Shown here piece after piece: positions 1 to 6,890 of a stretch of DNA of 64,000 nt. The notes under the pieces were generated by a model. The model saw only the letters and a list, made by a program, of their open reading frames with translations. It made no database searches and was not told the DNA's origin. A program made the position numbers and the translations under genes. How positions within the stretch are numbered: the stretch's first letter is position 1; every line of letters starts with the position of its first letter. Origin of the DNA: CAWJHE01 sp963842455 (GTDB lineage Bacteria > Chloroflexota > Anaerolineae > Anaerolineales > UBA4823); NCBI GenBank assembly GCA_963842455.1, contig CAWJHE010000017.1, positions 558,001 through 622,000 on the forward strand, given 5' to 3'.

Positions 1-135
1 CTCTGAGATGATTGCTGCAGAAGAGAGCATAAGAAACTGTCTCCCTCGCCAGGCATCCAGGATTTCAGCCGGAGCGCCTGTGCGACTCAACAGGCCACTG
101 ACGATCACATTGGTATCGATAACAACTCGCAGCAT
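1..135 (-). CDS. PIN-domain toxin, partial (3' end outside window)
   Basis: Only the N-terminal 45 residues lie in the window. They begin MLRVVIDTNVIVSGLLSR, the first beta strand and first catalytic aspartate (DTNV) of a PIN-domain ribonuclease, the toxin fold of VapC and related type II modules. The ATG lies 6 bases downstream of the stop of the antitoxin gene on the same strand, the usual antitoxin-first order with tight coupling. The remaining acidic residues (two or three more Asp/Glu) are beyond the edge and cannot be checked. By family the product would be an Mg-dependent RNase neutralised by the upstream protein. Confidence 0.8.
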   Translation of the reverse strand, partial: MLRVVIDTNVIVSGLLSRTGAPAEILDAWRGRQFLMLSSAAIISE

Positions 136-141
136 AAGGGT

Positions 142-420
142 TTACTGTGAGCCGGATTTTCTGATAGCCTCAATCGTCTGGGCAACATCCCTTTCGATTT
201 CAACCTCCGAGATCACAGGCAGTGTGCTACGGATACGATCCAGGATTTGGAAACGGGCTTCCCGTTCCGCCACGAGCTGCTCATAGACTTCAACCGGAAT
301 TAGCGCCGCCATGGGCTTACCGGAACGCTCCACAATAGCTTCTTCGCCCCCATATCCTACCCGGCCCAGCAGATCTGCAAAACGCTGGCGGGCTTCACGT
401 GCTCCAATCACAATCGGCAT
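142..420 (-). CDS. Phd/YefM-family antitoxin
   Basis: A 92-residue protein starting MPIVIGAREARQRFADLL, the typical N-terminal DNA-binding segment of Phd/YefM antitoxins (a short strand and a helix followed by 'SGKPMAALIP'). The C-terminal half is charged and helical, as expected for the toxin-wrapping tail. A GGAGG ribosome-binding site lies 7 bases upstream, and a TATAAT-like -10 sits at 447-452 on this strand. It is followed by a PIN-domain toxin gene. Members of the family repress their own operon by binding palindromes; a run of inverted GTACAT half-sites lies upstream at 469-503. Confidence in the family is high; the pairing is inferred from adjacency. Confidence 0.85.
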   Translation of the reverse strand: MPIVIGAREARQRFADLLGRVGYGGEEAIVERSGKPMAALIPVEVYEQLVAEREARFQILDRIRSTLPVISEVEIERDVAQTIEAIRKSGSQ

Positions 421-468
421 CCTATACCTCCATTTCTTGTATGGAGATTATATCATGAAATATACACA

Positions 469-503
469 AAGTACATAATAAACATTATGTACACAATGTA
501 CTT
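469..503. promoter_or_regulatory. Candidate operator of the toxin-antitoxin pair
   Basis: GTACATAAT (471-479) and ATTATGTAC (484-492) form a perfect 9-bp inverted repeat with a 4-bp spacer. A further half-site ATGTACTT at 496-503 is the inverse of AAGTACAT at 469-476. The cluster is 50-85 bp upstream of the antitoxin start, next to its -10 element. Autorepression by the toxin-antitoxin complex is an inference from how Phd/YefM modules behave. Confidence 0.5.
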
Positions 504-645
504 ATCAAGGAATATAAAAATCGGGAAATAACTGTATTCTTTTGATCTCTCGCGGTGACGCAGAGTTATTTTTTGAATGTCTAGCCCATAGATCATTTTT
601 CATAACACACAAAGTGTGATGAGCTTTTACGCTGGAAGGCAAATA

Positions 646-1635
646 TCACAATAAATCGAGCTGAGTAGGCTTTGCTTGGGTAGGCTTTACCTGGATGGCC
701 TGTTCCTGCAGCCAGTGAGGCAGGTTCTTGAAATCGCCTGGGAAGGGGTAGGGGAATGGGATGCCACCATTCTTGAGTAATTCACGGTTGCCCTCCGGCA
801 TGTCTGCATAGTCCAGCACAAAGACCGGTAGCCAGCCAGCTTTCAGAGCCTGGGTCGCGCCTCCCCAGGTGCCGCCTTTCCCCACTTCTGCGGCAGCCAC
901 AACGGCATAATCGGCTAGGGTATAGATCAGCCGGTTGCGCCCCATGGCCGCGCCGACAGAGAAGCCGGCGTTGGGTGAATAGGAGCTGACCAAGCAATAA
1001 TCGCCCTGCATCAGGGCCTGCCTGTTCTCGGGCTGGCGGATGGCTTTCTCCAGGCTGTCTGCCAGAATACCGACCACCGTGCCGCGCCCCTCCAGGGCGG
1101 CTTGCATGCTGATCGAATCGACACCACGTGCCCCGCCGGAATATAGCACCAGCCCCGACCAGGCGCAGGCGTTGCCGATATAGGCGGCGCAGTCCTGTCC
1201 CACCTGGTCTACGTTGCGCGAGCCCACCACGGCGATGCCAGGTTGCCCGAGCAACTCCCCGTTGCCTGCGTAGAATAAGACCGTCGGCGCTGAATCTTTC
1301 AAGCGCTGGCGGTAGCGCTGTGGGTAGGTTTCGTCGGCGCGGGTCAGGACGTAGATGCCCAGGGACTCCAGGCGCTCCAGCTCGATGGCCATGGCGGCGC
1401 GCCGTTCCAGCAGCCAGGCAATCCGGGCAGCGATCTCAGCTGACAAACCAAGCTGCTCCTGCATCTCCTGGGAGCTCAACTCCAACAGCGCCTCGGGGCG
1501 CAGGGAGCTGGATTGCAGCTGGCGGGCTAACGGGTTCCATTCGCGCAAGGTCAGGGGAGCCTGCTCTGGATCAGTGGGCAGCCCCAGATGCGTGCATAGC
1601 AATAAGATGACTTGGGAATCAGGTGAAAGGTCCAT
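646..1635 (-). CDS. DprA/Smf-like SLOG-domain protein with C-terminal clamp-binding-like motif
   Basis: A 329-residue protein with the DprA Rossmann core: VVGSRN at about 136-141, SGGARGVDS at 166-174, and GRNR at 232-235, the phosphate-loop and basic motifs of the DprA/SLOG fold. Residues 40-80 resemble a helix-hairpin-helix/SAM region. DprA proteins bind single-stranded DNA and load RecA during transformation, but SLOG proteins also occur in defence modules. The protein ends KPTQLDLL; QLDLL matches the QL(S/D)LF pentapeptide that binds the DNA polymerase sliding clamp. It lies between a toxin-antitoxin pair and an AbiE pair, suggesting a defence or genome-stability role rather than housekeeping dprA. 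No convincing ribosome-binding site precedes the ATG. Family call is firm; role is inferred. Confidence 0.8.
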   Translation of the reverse strand: MDLSPDSQVILLLCTHLGLPTDPEQAPLTLREWNPLARQLQSSSLRPEALLELSSQEMQEQLGLSAEIAARIAWLLERRAAMAIELERLESLGIYVLTRADETYPQRYRQRLKDSAPTVLFYAGNGELLGQPGIAVVGSRNVDQVGQDCAAYIGNACAWSGLVLYSGGARGVDSISMQAALEGRGTVVGILADSLEKAIRQPENRQALMQGDYCLVSSYSPNAGFSVGAAMGRNRLIYTLADYAVVAAAEVGKGGTWGGATQALKAGWLPVFVLDYADMPEGNRELLKNGGIPFPYPFPGDFKNLPHWLQEQAIQVKPTQAKPTQLDLL

Positions 1636-1678
1636 GGATTACAATTCTACCAAAGGCTAGACCGAGGGTGATGGGTAA

Positions 1679-1713
1679 AAAGTGTAAATAAGGCAAATTC
1701 TTATTTACACTTT
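1679..1713. promoter_or_regulatory. Upstream AbiEi operator candidate (14-bp inverted repeat)
   Basis: AAAGTGTAAATAAG at 1679-1692 is repeated inverted at 1700-1713 with a 7-bp spacer. It lies just upstream of the -35 element of the abiE promoter and shares the half-site core TGTAAATAA with the larger palindrome at 1751-1794. AbiEi-type antitoxins bind paired inverted repeats in their own promoters, so this is the likely distal operator. Confidence 0.6.
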
Positions 1714-1724
1714 GCCATCCCAGA

Positions 1725-1753
1725 TTGACGTTACCTGCTTAATGGGATAAAAT
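1725..1753 (+). promoter_or_regulatory. abiE promoter
   Basis: TTGACG at 1725-1730 and TAAAAT at 1748-1753 are separated by exactly 17 bp, close to the sigma-70 consensus. The expected transcription start (about 1760) falls inside the 44-bp palindrome, so a bound repressor would block initiation. Confidence 0.7.
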
Positions 1754-1794
1754 ATTCCCTAATGTAAATAATATTATTTACATTAGGGAATATT
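1751..1794. promoter_or_regulatory. 44-bp perfect palindrome overlapping abiE -10, start site and ribosome-binding site
   Basis: The sequence from AATATTCCCT (1751) to AGGGAATATT (1794) is its own exact reverse complement. It overlaps the last 3 bases of the -10 element, the predicted transcription start and the only Shine-Dalgarno-like bases (AGGG at 1785-1788), and ends 2 bp before the abiEi ATG. It contains two copies of the core TGTAAATAA, also present in the repeat at 1679-1713. It can act as an operator in DNA. If transcribed in part, its right arm would be drawn into a hairpin that hides the ribosome-binding site. Confidence 0.7.
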
Positions 1795-1796
1795 CG

Positions 1797-2414
1797 ATGA
1801 AGTACATAGATTTCCAGAATCGCATAAAGAGTTTGCCGTCATTCAACTTGAATGATATCCGTAAGTTTGATCCAGGCTTCCACCGCCAGCAATTAACTGA
1901 TTGGTTGGATAGAGGCTATATTCAAGCCCTGGCTGGTGGGTTTTATGCCTTGGCTGAAACCCAGATGGACGAGGGCTTTCTTTTCATGCTGGCTAACAGG
2001 CTTTATGAACCATCTTATATCAGCAACGAGTCTGCTCTAGCCTATTACCTGGTTATCCCAGAGACCGTGCTGGGCCTGACCAGCGCTACCTCTCGCAAGA
2101 CCCGCCGGATGGATAGTCGCTGGGGATGTTTTTATTACAGCAGCATCAAGCCAGCTCTTATGTTTGGGTACCAGGTCGTTAAGCAAGATCAGCACATTCA
2201 GTTTAAGATTGCCAGCCTGGGGAAGGCTGTGCTCGACTATCTCTACTGGAACACAGGTATTAAGTCCATAGACGATTTTGAAGGGCTGCGTTGGAACCAG
2301 CAAGAGCTATCCAGCCTGGTGGATAATGCATCGTTTGAAAAGTACTTGAAGGTATTCGATAACAAAGCGCTGGAACAAAGAGTAGAATTATTAATGGAAT
2401 ATATCCATGCTTGA
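1797..2414 (+). CDS. AbiEi-like antitoxin/transcriptional repressor
   Basis: A 205-residue protein with an N-terminal winged-helix region (residues about 10-60, including 'WLDRGYIQALAGGFYALAE', typical of AbiEi). It is followed by an 'SYISNESALAYYLVIPE' segment, also characteristic of the AbiEi antitoxin family. AbiEi represses its own promoter and neutralises AbiEii in a type IV-like system originally described as abortive infection. The gene overlaps the start of the toxin gene by 8 bases (ATG at 2407, TGA at 2412), implying translational coupling. The start codon is fixed by the palindrome immediately upstream. Length and order match known abiE operons. Confidence 0.85.
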   Translation: MKYIDFQNRIKSLPSFNLNDIRKFDPGFHRQQLTDWLDRGYIQALAGGFYALAETQMDEGFLFMLANRLYEPSYISNESALAYYLVIPETVLGLTSATSRKTRRMDSRWGCFYYSSIKPALMFGYQVVKQDQHIQFKIASLGKAVLDYLYWNTGIKSIDDFEGLRWNQQELSSLVDNASFEKYLKVFDNKALEQRVELLMEYIHA

Positions 2415-3186
2415 TTTCCAACAAATAAAAGCTCAATATCCAGAAAATTTACAACGGTTCGAACGCGCCATCCTGCGAGAGTACCTGCAATATAAAATCC
2501 TGCAAGCCATTTTTGACAGTCAGTACGCCAGCAAGTTATCCTTCTTGGGAGGTACTGCCCTGCGCATTATTCATGGCAACCAACGCTTCTCAGAGGATAT
2601 TGATTTGGACAATTTTGACTTGTCCTGGGAAGAGTTTGAAGAAGTAATTCAGAAAGTAAAACGCTTCATGGAACTGGAGGGTTTTGAAGTCGAAATCAGG
2701 AATGTGGCAAAGGATGCCTATCGCTGCTACCTGAAAGTGCCTGCATTGCTTTATGAACAGGGGATATCGCCACTGCAGAGGGAGAAGATTCTGATCCAGG
2801 TGGATACCACTGCCCAGGGATATTCATATGTACCAGAAACAGTTCTGATCAGCAAATTCGACGTTTTCACCCATGTCAGGGTAACACCTGTTGATATTCT
2901 CCTGTCTCAAAAAATTTTTACAGCCATAAATCGCAAAAGACCGAAAGGCAGAGACTTTCTTGATATCACCTTCTTGTCTGGTCTGACAAAGCCTGATATG
3001 GGTTTCTTAAGCGAAAAGTTAGGGGTAGACTCGGCAGAAACCGTAAAGAAAGAGGTCTTTACCAGGATAGCTGCCTTTGATTTCAAGAAGCTGGCAGAGG
3101 ATGTCTCGCCATTTGTTATCAGCCAGGGGGATATCCAGAGGGTAGAGAAATTCCAGGAGTTTTGGGAGCAGGTTCAGCTAGAATAG
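2407..3186 (+). CDS. AbiEii/AbiGii-family nucleotidyltransferase toxin
   Basis: A 259-residue protein carrying the DUF1814 nucleotidyltransferase motifs: FLGGTALR (about 47-53) and RFSEDIDLD (60-68), the GSX10DXD-like metal site. It also has a conserved lysine in LSQKIF (about 169) and RPKGRDFLD (178-186). AbiEii enzymes transfer nucleotides to cellular targets such as tRNA acceptor ends and stop growth when not neutralised by AbiEi. All catalytic motifs appear intact, so the toxin should be active. It is translated from an ATG inside the antitoxin gene. Phage-defence function is known for family members but is not demonstrated here. Confidence 0.88.
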   Translation: MLDFQQIKAQYPENLQRFERAILREYLQYKILQAIFDSQYASKLSFLGGTALRIIHGNQRFSEDIDLDNFDLSWEEFEEVIQKVKRFMELEGFEVEIRNVAKDAYRCYLKVPALLYEQGISPLQREKILIQVDTTAQGYSYVPETVLISKFDVFTHVRVTPVDILLSQKIFTAINRKRPKGRDFLDITFLSGLTKPDMGFLSEKLGVDSAETVKKEVFTRIAAFDFKKLAEDVSPFVISQGDIQRVEKFQEFWEQVQLE

Positions 3187-3197
3187 AAATAGATGTT

Positions 3198-3345
3198 GCT
3201 ATGGTGGGTGCATGTAGAACAAACTGTTAGTTTGTTCCCGGTTTATTGCTTGCGTTACATTAGCATACCATCAACCCGGCTACTAGAAGACCATCCAGTT
3301 CGCTTATTCTTCAGGTGCCAGTGTTTGCGATTCTGAGTTACCATC
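3198..3345. repeat. Imperfect direct repeat, copy A
   Basis: The stretch GTGGGTGCATGTAGAAC and about 70 following bases recur at 3779-3870. The stretch CTTCAGGTGCCAGTGTTTG with flanks (about 3301-3338) recurs at 3921-3952. Each copy contains a small hairpin of the form ACAAACT-NNN-AGTTTGT (3219-3236 in this copy). A related hairpin, CGCAAACT-GA-AGTTTGCG, lies at 3374-3391. The 580-bp offset and the truncated gene between the copies suggest a small non-autonomous repeat family or a recombination scar. Confidence 0.55.
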
Positions 3346-3503
3346 CGACCACACGTTTTGCCTGCGGGAAATCCGCAAACTGAAGTTTGCGTTACAATGG
3401 GCGTCATCGCTTGCACTTTGCTCTTCCATGCTTCACAAAAATATTCTTGTAAAAAAGAGCCATCAGTAAGAAAATTCTTATTGGTTTATAAACAAATCAT
3501 TGG

Positions 3504-3778
3504 TCAGCAACGCAGCAAACTTTTGATATGGTCGCCCGATAATAAATCCAGCTCATCCCCCCTCTCAAGAAAAGGCCTTACATCGGCAACGCTTTTCTGC
3601 CAATCGATGCTCTCCAGGCGCTTGCAAAGTATCCTGCGCCAGTTTTCTTCACCAGGAATTTCTCCATCCCAACCAGTCTGCTGCAAGGCGTTCCGCAGTA
3701 GGGTAAGGTTAGGCTCAGGCCAATCCGGATCGCTGAGATACCACAATTGGCAACTTAATGCAATAAAGTGGTTGCTAA
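3504..3778 (-). pseudogene. Remnant of an AbiEii-like nucleotidyltransferase gene (C-terminal part)
   Basis: About 90 residues in one open frame, from 'HFIALSCQLWYLSDPDW' through 'WRRILCKRLESIDWQ' and 'VADVRPFLER' to a stop at 3504. They look like the C-terminal end of nucleotidyltransferase AbiEii-family proteins (leucine-rich segment, then Asp-Val-x-Pro-Phe-Leu). No GGT or SEDID motif is present. The homology breaks off at about 3778, exactly where a copy of the local repeat begins. It therefore appears to be a decayed gene truncated by the repeat, on the strand opposite the intact abiE operon. Family assignment is by eye and moderate. Confidence 0.5.
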
Positions 3779-3955
3779 TATAGTGGGTGCATGTAGAACA
3801 AACTATTAGTTTGTTAACAGGCAACTGCTTACATCTCATTCGCACACCCCCAACCCCGGTCTGTTAATCGAGCAACAATTCGCTTGCACTTCAAGCGGGC
3901 TTGCACTTCAAGTTCGCTTGTTCTTCAGGTGCCAGTGTTTGCGATTCTGAGTCAG
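3779..3955. repeat. Imperfect direct repeat, copy B
   Basis: Second copy of the repeat at 3198-3345, interrupted by a short tandem of the unit CTTGCACTTCAAG (about 3884-3912). It contains the hairpin AACAAACT-ATT-AGTTTGTT at 3797-3815. No gene is visible between the end of the remnant at 3778 and the hydrolase stop at 3964. Confidence 0.55.
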
Positions 3956-3963
3956 CGTACATT

Positions 3964-5409
3964 TTATGGAAGTTGCGGTGTGCGTCCTTCGACCAAATCA
4001 ATCATGACGGGGTAAACCAGATCTGGATTAGCCTTCTTTTGATGAATATCGATTACATCGTGGGGCAACCCTAATTCCGCATCAAAAACAAATTCGTCTA
4101 CTTGCGCCCCATTCGCTTCCCAATGAGATAATATCCTTTGAGCCATCTGATTTGATACGACCAGGTCATTCTCGACGATGACCAAAACGATTGCGCCTGC
4201 CCCTACGGGTTGTGTTAAGGATGCTTCACGCGGCGCCTGGGCAAAGAGCATCGATTCACCGATACCCATTGTCGACATGCCAAGGTATTGGTATGGAACC
4301 GGGGATGTACTGGAGATGGGGATATTCGGCAAACGTGTGGTTAAGTTGATCACCCATTGATTAAGCCAACCAGGTAGACCGATCAAACCAAAAAATGGCG
4401 CGACCAAAACAACCCGTTCCACATCGTTGCGATATTGAGCTATCCAGGCAGCAACGCCACCGCCAGCTGATAAACCTAAAACATACACATCATCACCCAA
4501 ACCCTGTGCTAAATCTATGGCTTGGTCGGCCATTGGACGGAAATCTTCCGCAGCTGGGGTCATGTACCGAGGGTGGCGGCTGATATCAACATGCGCTGGA
4601 AACCGTGCAATGATGACATTGTAACCCTGGTCAAAGAATTCTGCTGCCAGCGGGTCAAATTGCGCCGGGCAATTACTCAAACCATGAAAAAAGACAACTA
4701 CTTTTTCTGTTTTGTATCCGTGTGTAAGCCATTGTGTTTTACAGACTTCAACAATGTTTTCCGAGAGATCATTCGACTGGATCTTTTCCAACTCAATCAG
4801 CGCTATCTCATAATCATCAACTGGATTGGGTTGCGACTCCAGCCCACCAGTTGAGACAGGAATTAATCCAACGACAAGCATCAATAATCCGGTCATCGCA
4901 AGCAGAACACCGATGATATTCAAAATACGCTCAAGCTTTGATTTTACGGGTGGTTCACGCAGGGAACGAGCCACGATAAATCCTAATATACCGCTAACAA
5001 ACGCGCCTATGGCTGCCGAAGCCACTCCAAGGATCTCCCAGGCTACCAGGGTTACCTTTGGGAGCAATTGCAGGGATTCAAGAAGGTTCACCTGACGGTC
5101 GAAAACTGGTAAATCTTCACCAACCAAATTGTAGAATAAAGTGACGAACATCCAGAAAACCGGCAGGGCGAGCAGGCCAACGATCAAGCCAATCGTAATT
5201 CCGCGCCAAACGCTGAATTTAAAATCACGCCGGATCAAGTACCACCAGATCAAAGCACCTGTTGTGGCATAAGCAATGACAACCGGCAAGCTCATCAATA
5301 ATCCTTGAAAAGGAGCGCCTCCGATGAAGAGCCACAAAAGCGCTTCTCCGCCAAGCCCAAAACCAATCGCAGCAAGGATGATCAAATTTCGGTGTGTAAT
5401 ATTTTTCAT
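3964..5409 (-). CDS. Membrane-anchored alpha/beta hydrolase
   Basis: A 481-residue protein. Residues 1-185 form four to five hydrophobic segments (about 8-30, 36-58, 70-95, 125-148, 165-185). Residues 235-480 are an alpha/beta-hydrolase domain with an oxyanion-hole 'VVFFHGLSNCP' (about 238-248) and the nucleophile elbow GLSAGGG (312-318, Ser314). A plausible acid is in the 'VIVENDLV' strand and the histidine in 'LPHDVID' near the C terminus. It resembles lysophospholipase/esterase-type hydrolases; the substrate is unknown. The catalytic domain would sit on one face of the membrane. It stands alone, with repeats downstream and tRNA-Lys upstream. Confidence 0.7.
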   Translation of the reverse strand: MKNITHRNLIILAAIGFGLGGEALLWLFIGGAPFQGLLMSLPVVIAYATTGALIWWYLIRRDFKFSVWRGITIGLIVGLLALPVFWMFVTLFYNLVGEDLPVFDRQVNLLESLQLLPKVTLVAWEILGVASAAIGAFVSGILGFIVARSLREPPVKSKLERILNIIGVLLAMTGLLMLVVGLIPVSTGGLESQPNPVDDYEIALIELEKIQSNDLSENIVEVCKTQWLTHGYKTEKVVVFFHGLSNCPAQFDPLAAEFFDQGYNVIIARFPAHVDISRHPRYMTPAAEDFRPMADQAIDLAQGLGDDVYVLGLSAGGGVAAWIAQYRNDVERVVLVAPFFGLIGLPGWLNQWVINLTTRLPNIPISSTSPVPYQYLGMSTMGIGESMLFAQAPREASLTQPVGAGAIVLVIVENDLVVSNQMAQRILSHWEANGAQVDEFVFDAELGLPHDVIDIHQKKANPDLVYPVMIDLVEGRTPQLP

Positions 5410-5529
5410 TTTCTAAAACCTGCTAATAGGGGAGTGTAATTATCCTTAATCATACACGATTAATGGATTCATCATGGCACCAATTTCAACTCCTGTTTCA
5501 GTTAAAAACTAACAAAGGGGATCAAACAC

Positions 5530-5592
5530 AAAAAGCCCGCCATGTGACGGACTTCTCTATGAGCGTGGAAGGACTCGAACCTTCAACCAATG
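5530..5592 (-). repeat. Duplicated tRNA-Lys 3' half plus terminator (partial copy)
   Basis: 63 bp that repeat 5622-5684 with only a few mismatches. On the minus strand it comprises the T-arm and acceptor 3' strand of tRNA-Lys, followed by a hairpin (AGTCCGTC/GGCGGGCT) and a T-run. The 5' half of the tRNA is replaced by unrelated sequence, so it is a tRNA fragment. Such partial copies arise by tandem duplication or as attachment-site scars of elements that integrate in tRNA genes. Confidence 0.75.
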
Positions 5593-5621
5593 TCGGCCAT
5601 TGGTTTTGTTGCCAATAAATA

Positions 5622-5646
5622 AAAAAGCCCGTCATACGACGGACTT
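5622..5646 (-). terminator. Rho-independent terminator of tRNA-Lys
   Basis: On the minus strand AGTCCGTC-GTAT-GACGGGCT is an 8-bp stem (one G-U pair) with a 4-base loop, followed directly by TTTTTT. It lies a few bases after the tRNA 3' end. Confidence 0.85.
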
Positions 5647-5651
5647 CTGTA

Positions 5652-5723
5652 TGAGCGTGGAAGGACTCGAACCTTCAACCAATGGCTTAAAAGGCCACTG
5701 CTCTGCCATTGAGCTACACGCCC
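5652..5723 (-). tRNA. tRNA-Lys (anticodon TTT)
   Basis: Read on the minus strand the cloverleaf folds fully: acceptor GGGCGTG/CACGCTC (one G-U pair) and D-arm GCTCAATGGCAGAGC. The anticodon stem is GTGGC/GCCAT with loop CTTTTAA, and the T-arm is GAAGG-TTCGAGT-CCTTC. The anticodon TTT specifies lysine. CCA is not encoded. The boundary uses C at 5653 as base 72 and the next base as discriminator A. Confidence 0.95.
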
Positions 5724-5805
5724 TCTATAATGCGGATGCATTCTATCACGCTCAACCGCTCCCGTCAACAGCCAGAAGCGTACAATATCTGAACAGTTCA
5801 ATGGC

Positions 5806-5834
5806 TTGACTTTTCCTGGAGTGCTTGTTACCAT
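5806..5834 (+). promoter_or_regulatory. Candidate thioredoxin promoter
   Basis: TTGACT at 5806-5811 and TACCAT at 5829-5834 are 17 bp apart. A hairpin (GCTTGTC at 5857-5863 with GACAAGC at 5871-5877) follows in the 5' leader before the ribosome-binding site. Confidence 0.45.
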
Positions 5835-5897
5835 GGAACAAATAATATCATGATGGGCTTGTCCTGATGCGACAAGCTTGTTTTAGGAGGAAAATAA

Positions 5898-6221
5898 ATG
5901 GCCGATATTCCAAAAATTAGTGAGAGTAATTTCAAGCCGGATGTATTGGATGCATCCTTACCAGTATTAGTGGATTTTACCGCCGTGTGGTGCGGTCCTT
6001 GCAAAATGCTGGACCCGGTGGTTAAACAGCTGGCTGAACAATGGGATGGCAAGGTGAAAGTGATGAAACTGGATGTGGATGATGATCCTCAGCTGGCCAT
6101 GGAGTACCAGGTCATGGGCGTCCCTACCCTGATGCTGTTCAAGAACGGCCAGCCGGTGGAACGCGTTACCGGTTACCAGCCCAAGGATAGGCTGGAAAAA
6201 AAGTTTTCTCCACATTTTTAA
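5898..6221 (+). CDS. trxA: Thioredoxin
   Basis: A 107-residue single-domain thioredoxin with the classical active site WCGPC at residues 31-35 and the cis-proline loop GVPT (Pro76). It reduces protein disulfides in the cytoplasm and is normally recycled by thioredoxin reductase. A strong AGGAGG-type ribosome-binding site lies 8 bases upstream of the ATG. It has its own candidate promoter and a clear downstream terminator, so it is probably monocistronic. The C-terminal helix is slightly short and ends 'KKFSPHF' compared with typical thioredoxins. Confidence 0.93.
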   Translation: MADIPKISESNFKPDVLDASLPVLVDFTAVWCGPCKMLDPVVKQLAEQWDGKVKVMKLDVDDDPQLAMEYQVMGVPTLMLFKNGQPVERVTGYQPKDRLEKKFSPHF

Positions 6222-6293
6222 CCATTTCAAGACATTAAGAGATTCTAGACTCTAGATAATCGCCAATATTATCCAAAGTTCCAGGAAAGATCT

Positions 6294-6321
6294 GGCTGCC
6301 CAAATCACCGGGCAGCCTTTT
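6294..6321 (+). terminator. Terminator after thioredoxin gene
   Basis: GGCTGCCC (6294-6301) pairs with GGGCAGCC (6310-6317) around an 8-base loop, followed by TTTT. Confidence 0.8.
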
Positions 6322-6369
6322 GATTAACAAATCATAACCATCTTGATCAAAATTCTCACCATCTTCCTA

Positions 6370-6420
6370 TTGATTTCCTCCACGTATCCGTTATAATTTG
6401 TTATTGTAAGTATTATCAAT
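6370..6420 (+). promoter_or_regulatory. Fur-family gene promoter with candidate self-operator
   Basis: TTGATT (6370-6375) and a perfect TATAAT (6392-6397) are spaced 16 bp. Immediately downstream ATTGTAAGTATTATCAAT (6403-6420) is an imperfect inverted repeat (ATTGTAA/ATTGATA on opposite strands), A/T-rich like Fur/Zur/PerR boxes and placed over the expected start site. Autoregulation is inferred. Confidence 0.55.
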
Positions 6421-6434
6421 AGAGAGTACCCACC

Positions 6435-6851
6435 ATGAGAATCGATTACACCAGACAGCTACACGCCCGCGGTTTCCGCATGACGCCCCAACGATTGGCT
6501 ATTCTGCAAATTCTGCATGACGCCTCCAGCCACCTCACACCAGGTGAAATCTACGAACGTGTGCAGCAGCATTTGCCGGGTATTACCGAGGCAACAGTTT
6601 ACCGTGCCTTGAGTTTCCTGAGCGAGCAAAATCTCATCCTGGCAGCGCATATCGGCAGTGGACAACTGGTATACGAGATCGCCGGTCATGATCATCATCA
6701 TCTGATCTGCCGCGCCTGCGGATGCACCCACGAGATTGAACATGAGATGTTACAAGCTCTCTACCAGCAATTTCAAGAGAAGACCGGCTTCCAGATTGAT
6801 AATATTCACGTCACTTTTTTTGGCTTGTGCCCGGCTTGTCAGCCTGACTGA
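6435..6851 (+). CDS. Fur-family metal-responsive repressor
   Basis: A 138-residue Fur/Zur/PerR-type regulator. It has an N-terminal winged helix with 'RMTPQRLAILQIL' and the recognition helix 'TEATVYRALSFLSE' (about 51-64). A metal-sensing stretch GHDHHHL (84-90) follows, with structural zinc cysteines CRAC (92-95) and CPAC (132-135). The sensed metal cannot be decided from sequence; the genes immediately downstream encode an ECF cobalt/nickel-type transporter, so Ni, Co or Zn homeostasis is plausible. The 39-bp gap to cbiM suggests one transcription unit or a closely linked regulator and target. Confidence 0.9.
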   Translation: MRIDYTRQLHARGFRMTPQRLAILQILHDASSHLTPGEIYERVQQHLPGITEATVYRALSFLSEQNLILAAHIGSGQLVYEIAGHDHHHLICRACGCTHEIEHEMLQALYQQFQEKTGFQIDNIHVTFFGLCPACQPD

Positions 6852-6890
6852 ATAATTTTCTCCAATGATCCTTATTCCAAGGAGGTATCC

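Noticed and set aside
1128..1660. Long plus-strand open frames opposite the DprA-like gene
   Set aside because: Arg/Ser/Pro-rich antisense shadows of a GC-rich coding region.
3358..3783. A 141-codon plus-strand open frame
   Set aside because: It is antisense to the AbiEii remnant, starts in repeat DNA and has no recognisable protein features.
4178..5095. Plus-strand open frames of 60-110 codons
   Set aside because: Antisense to the membrane hydrolase, overlapping one another in different frames without ribosome-binding sites.
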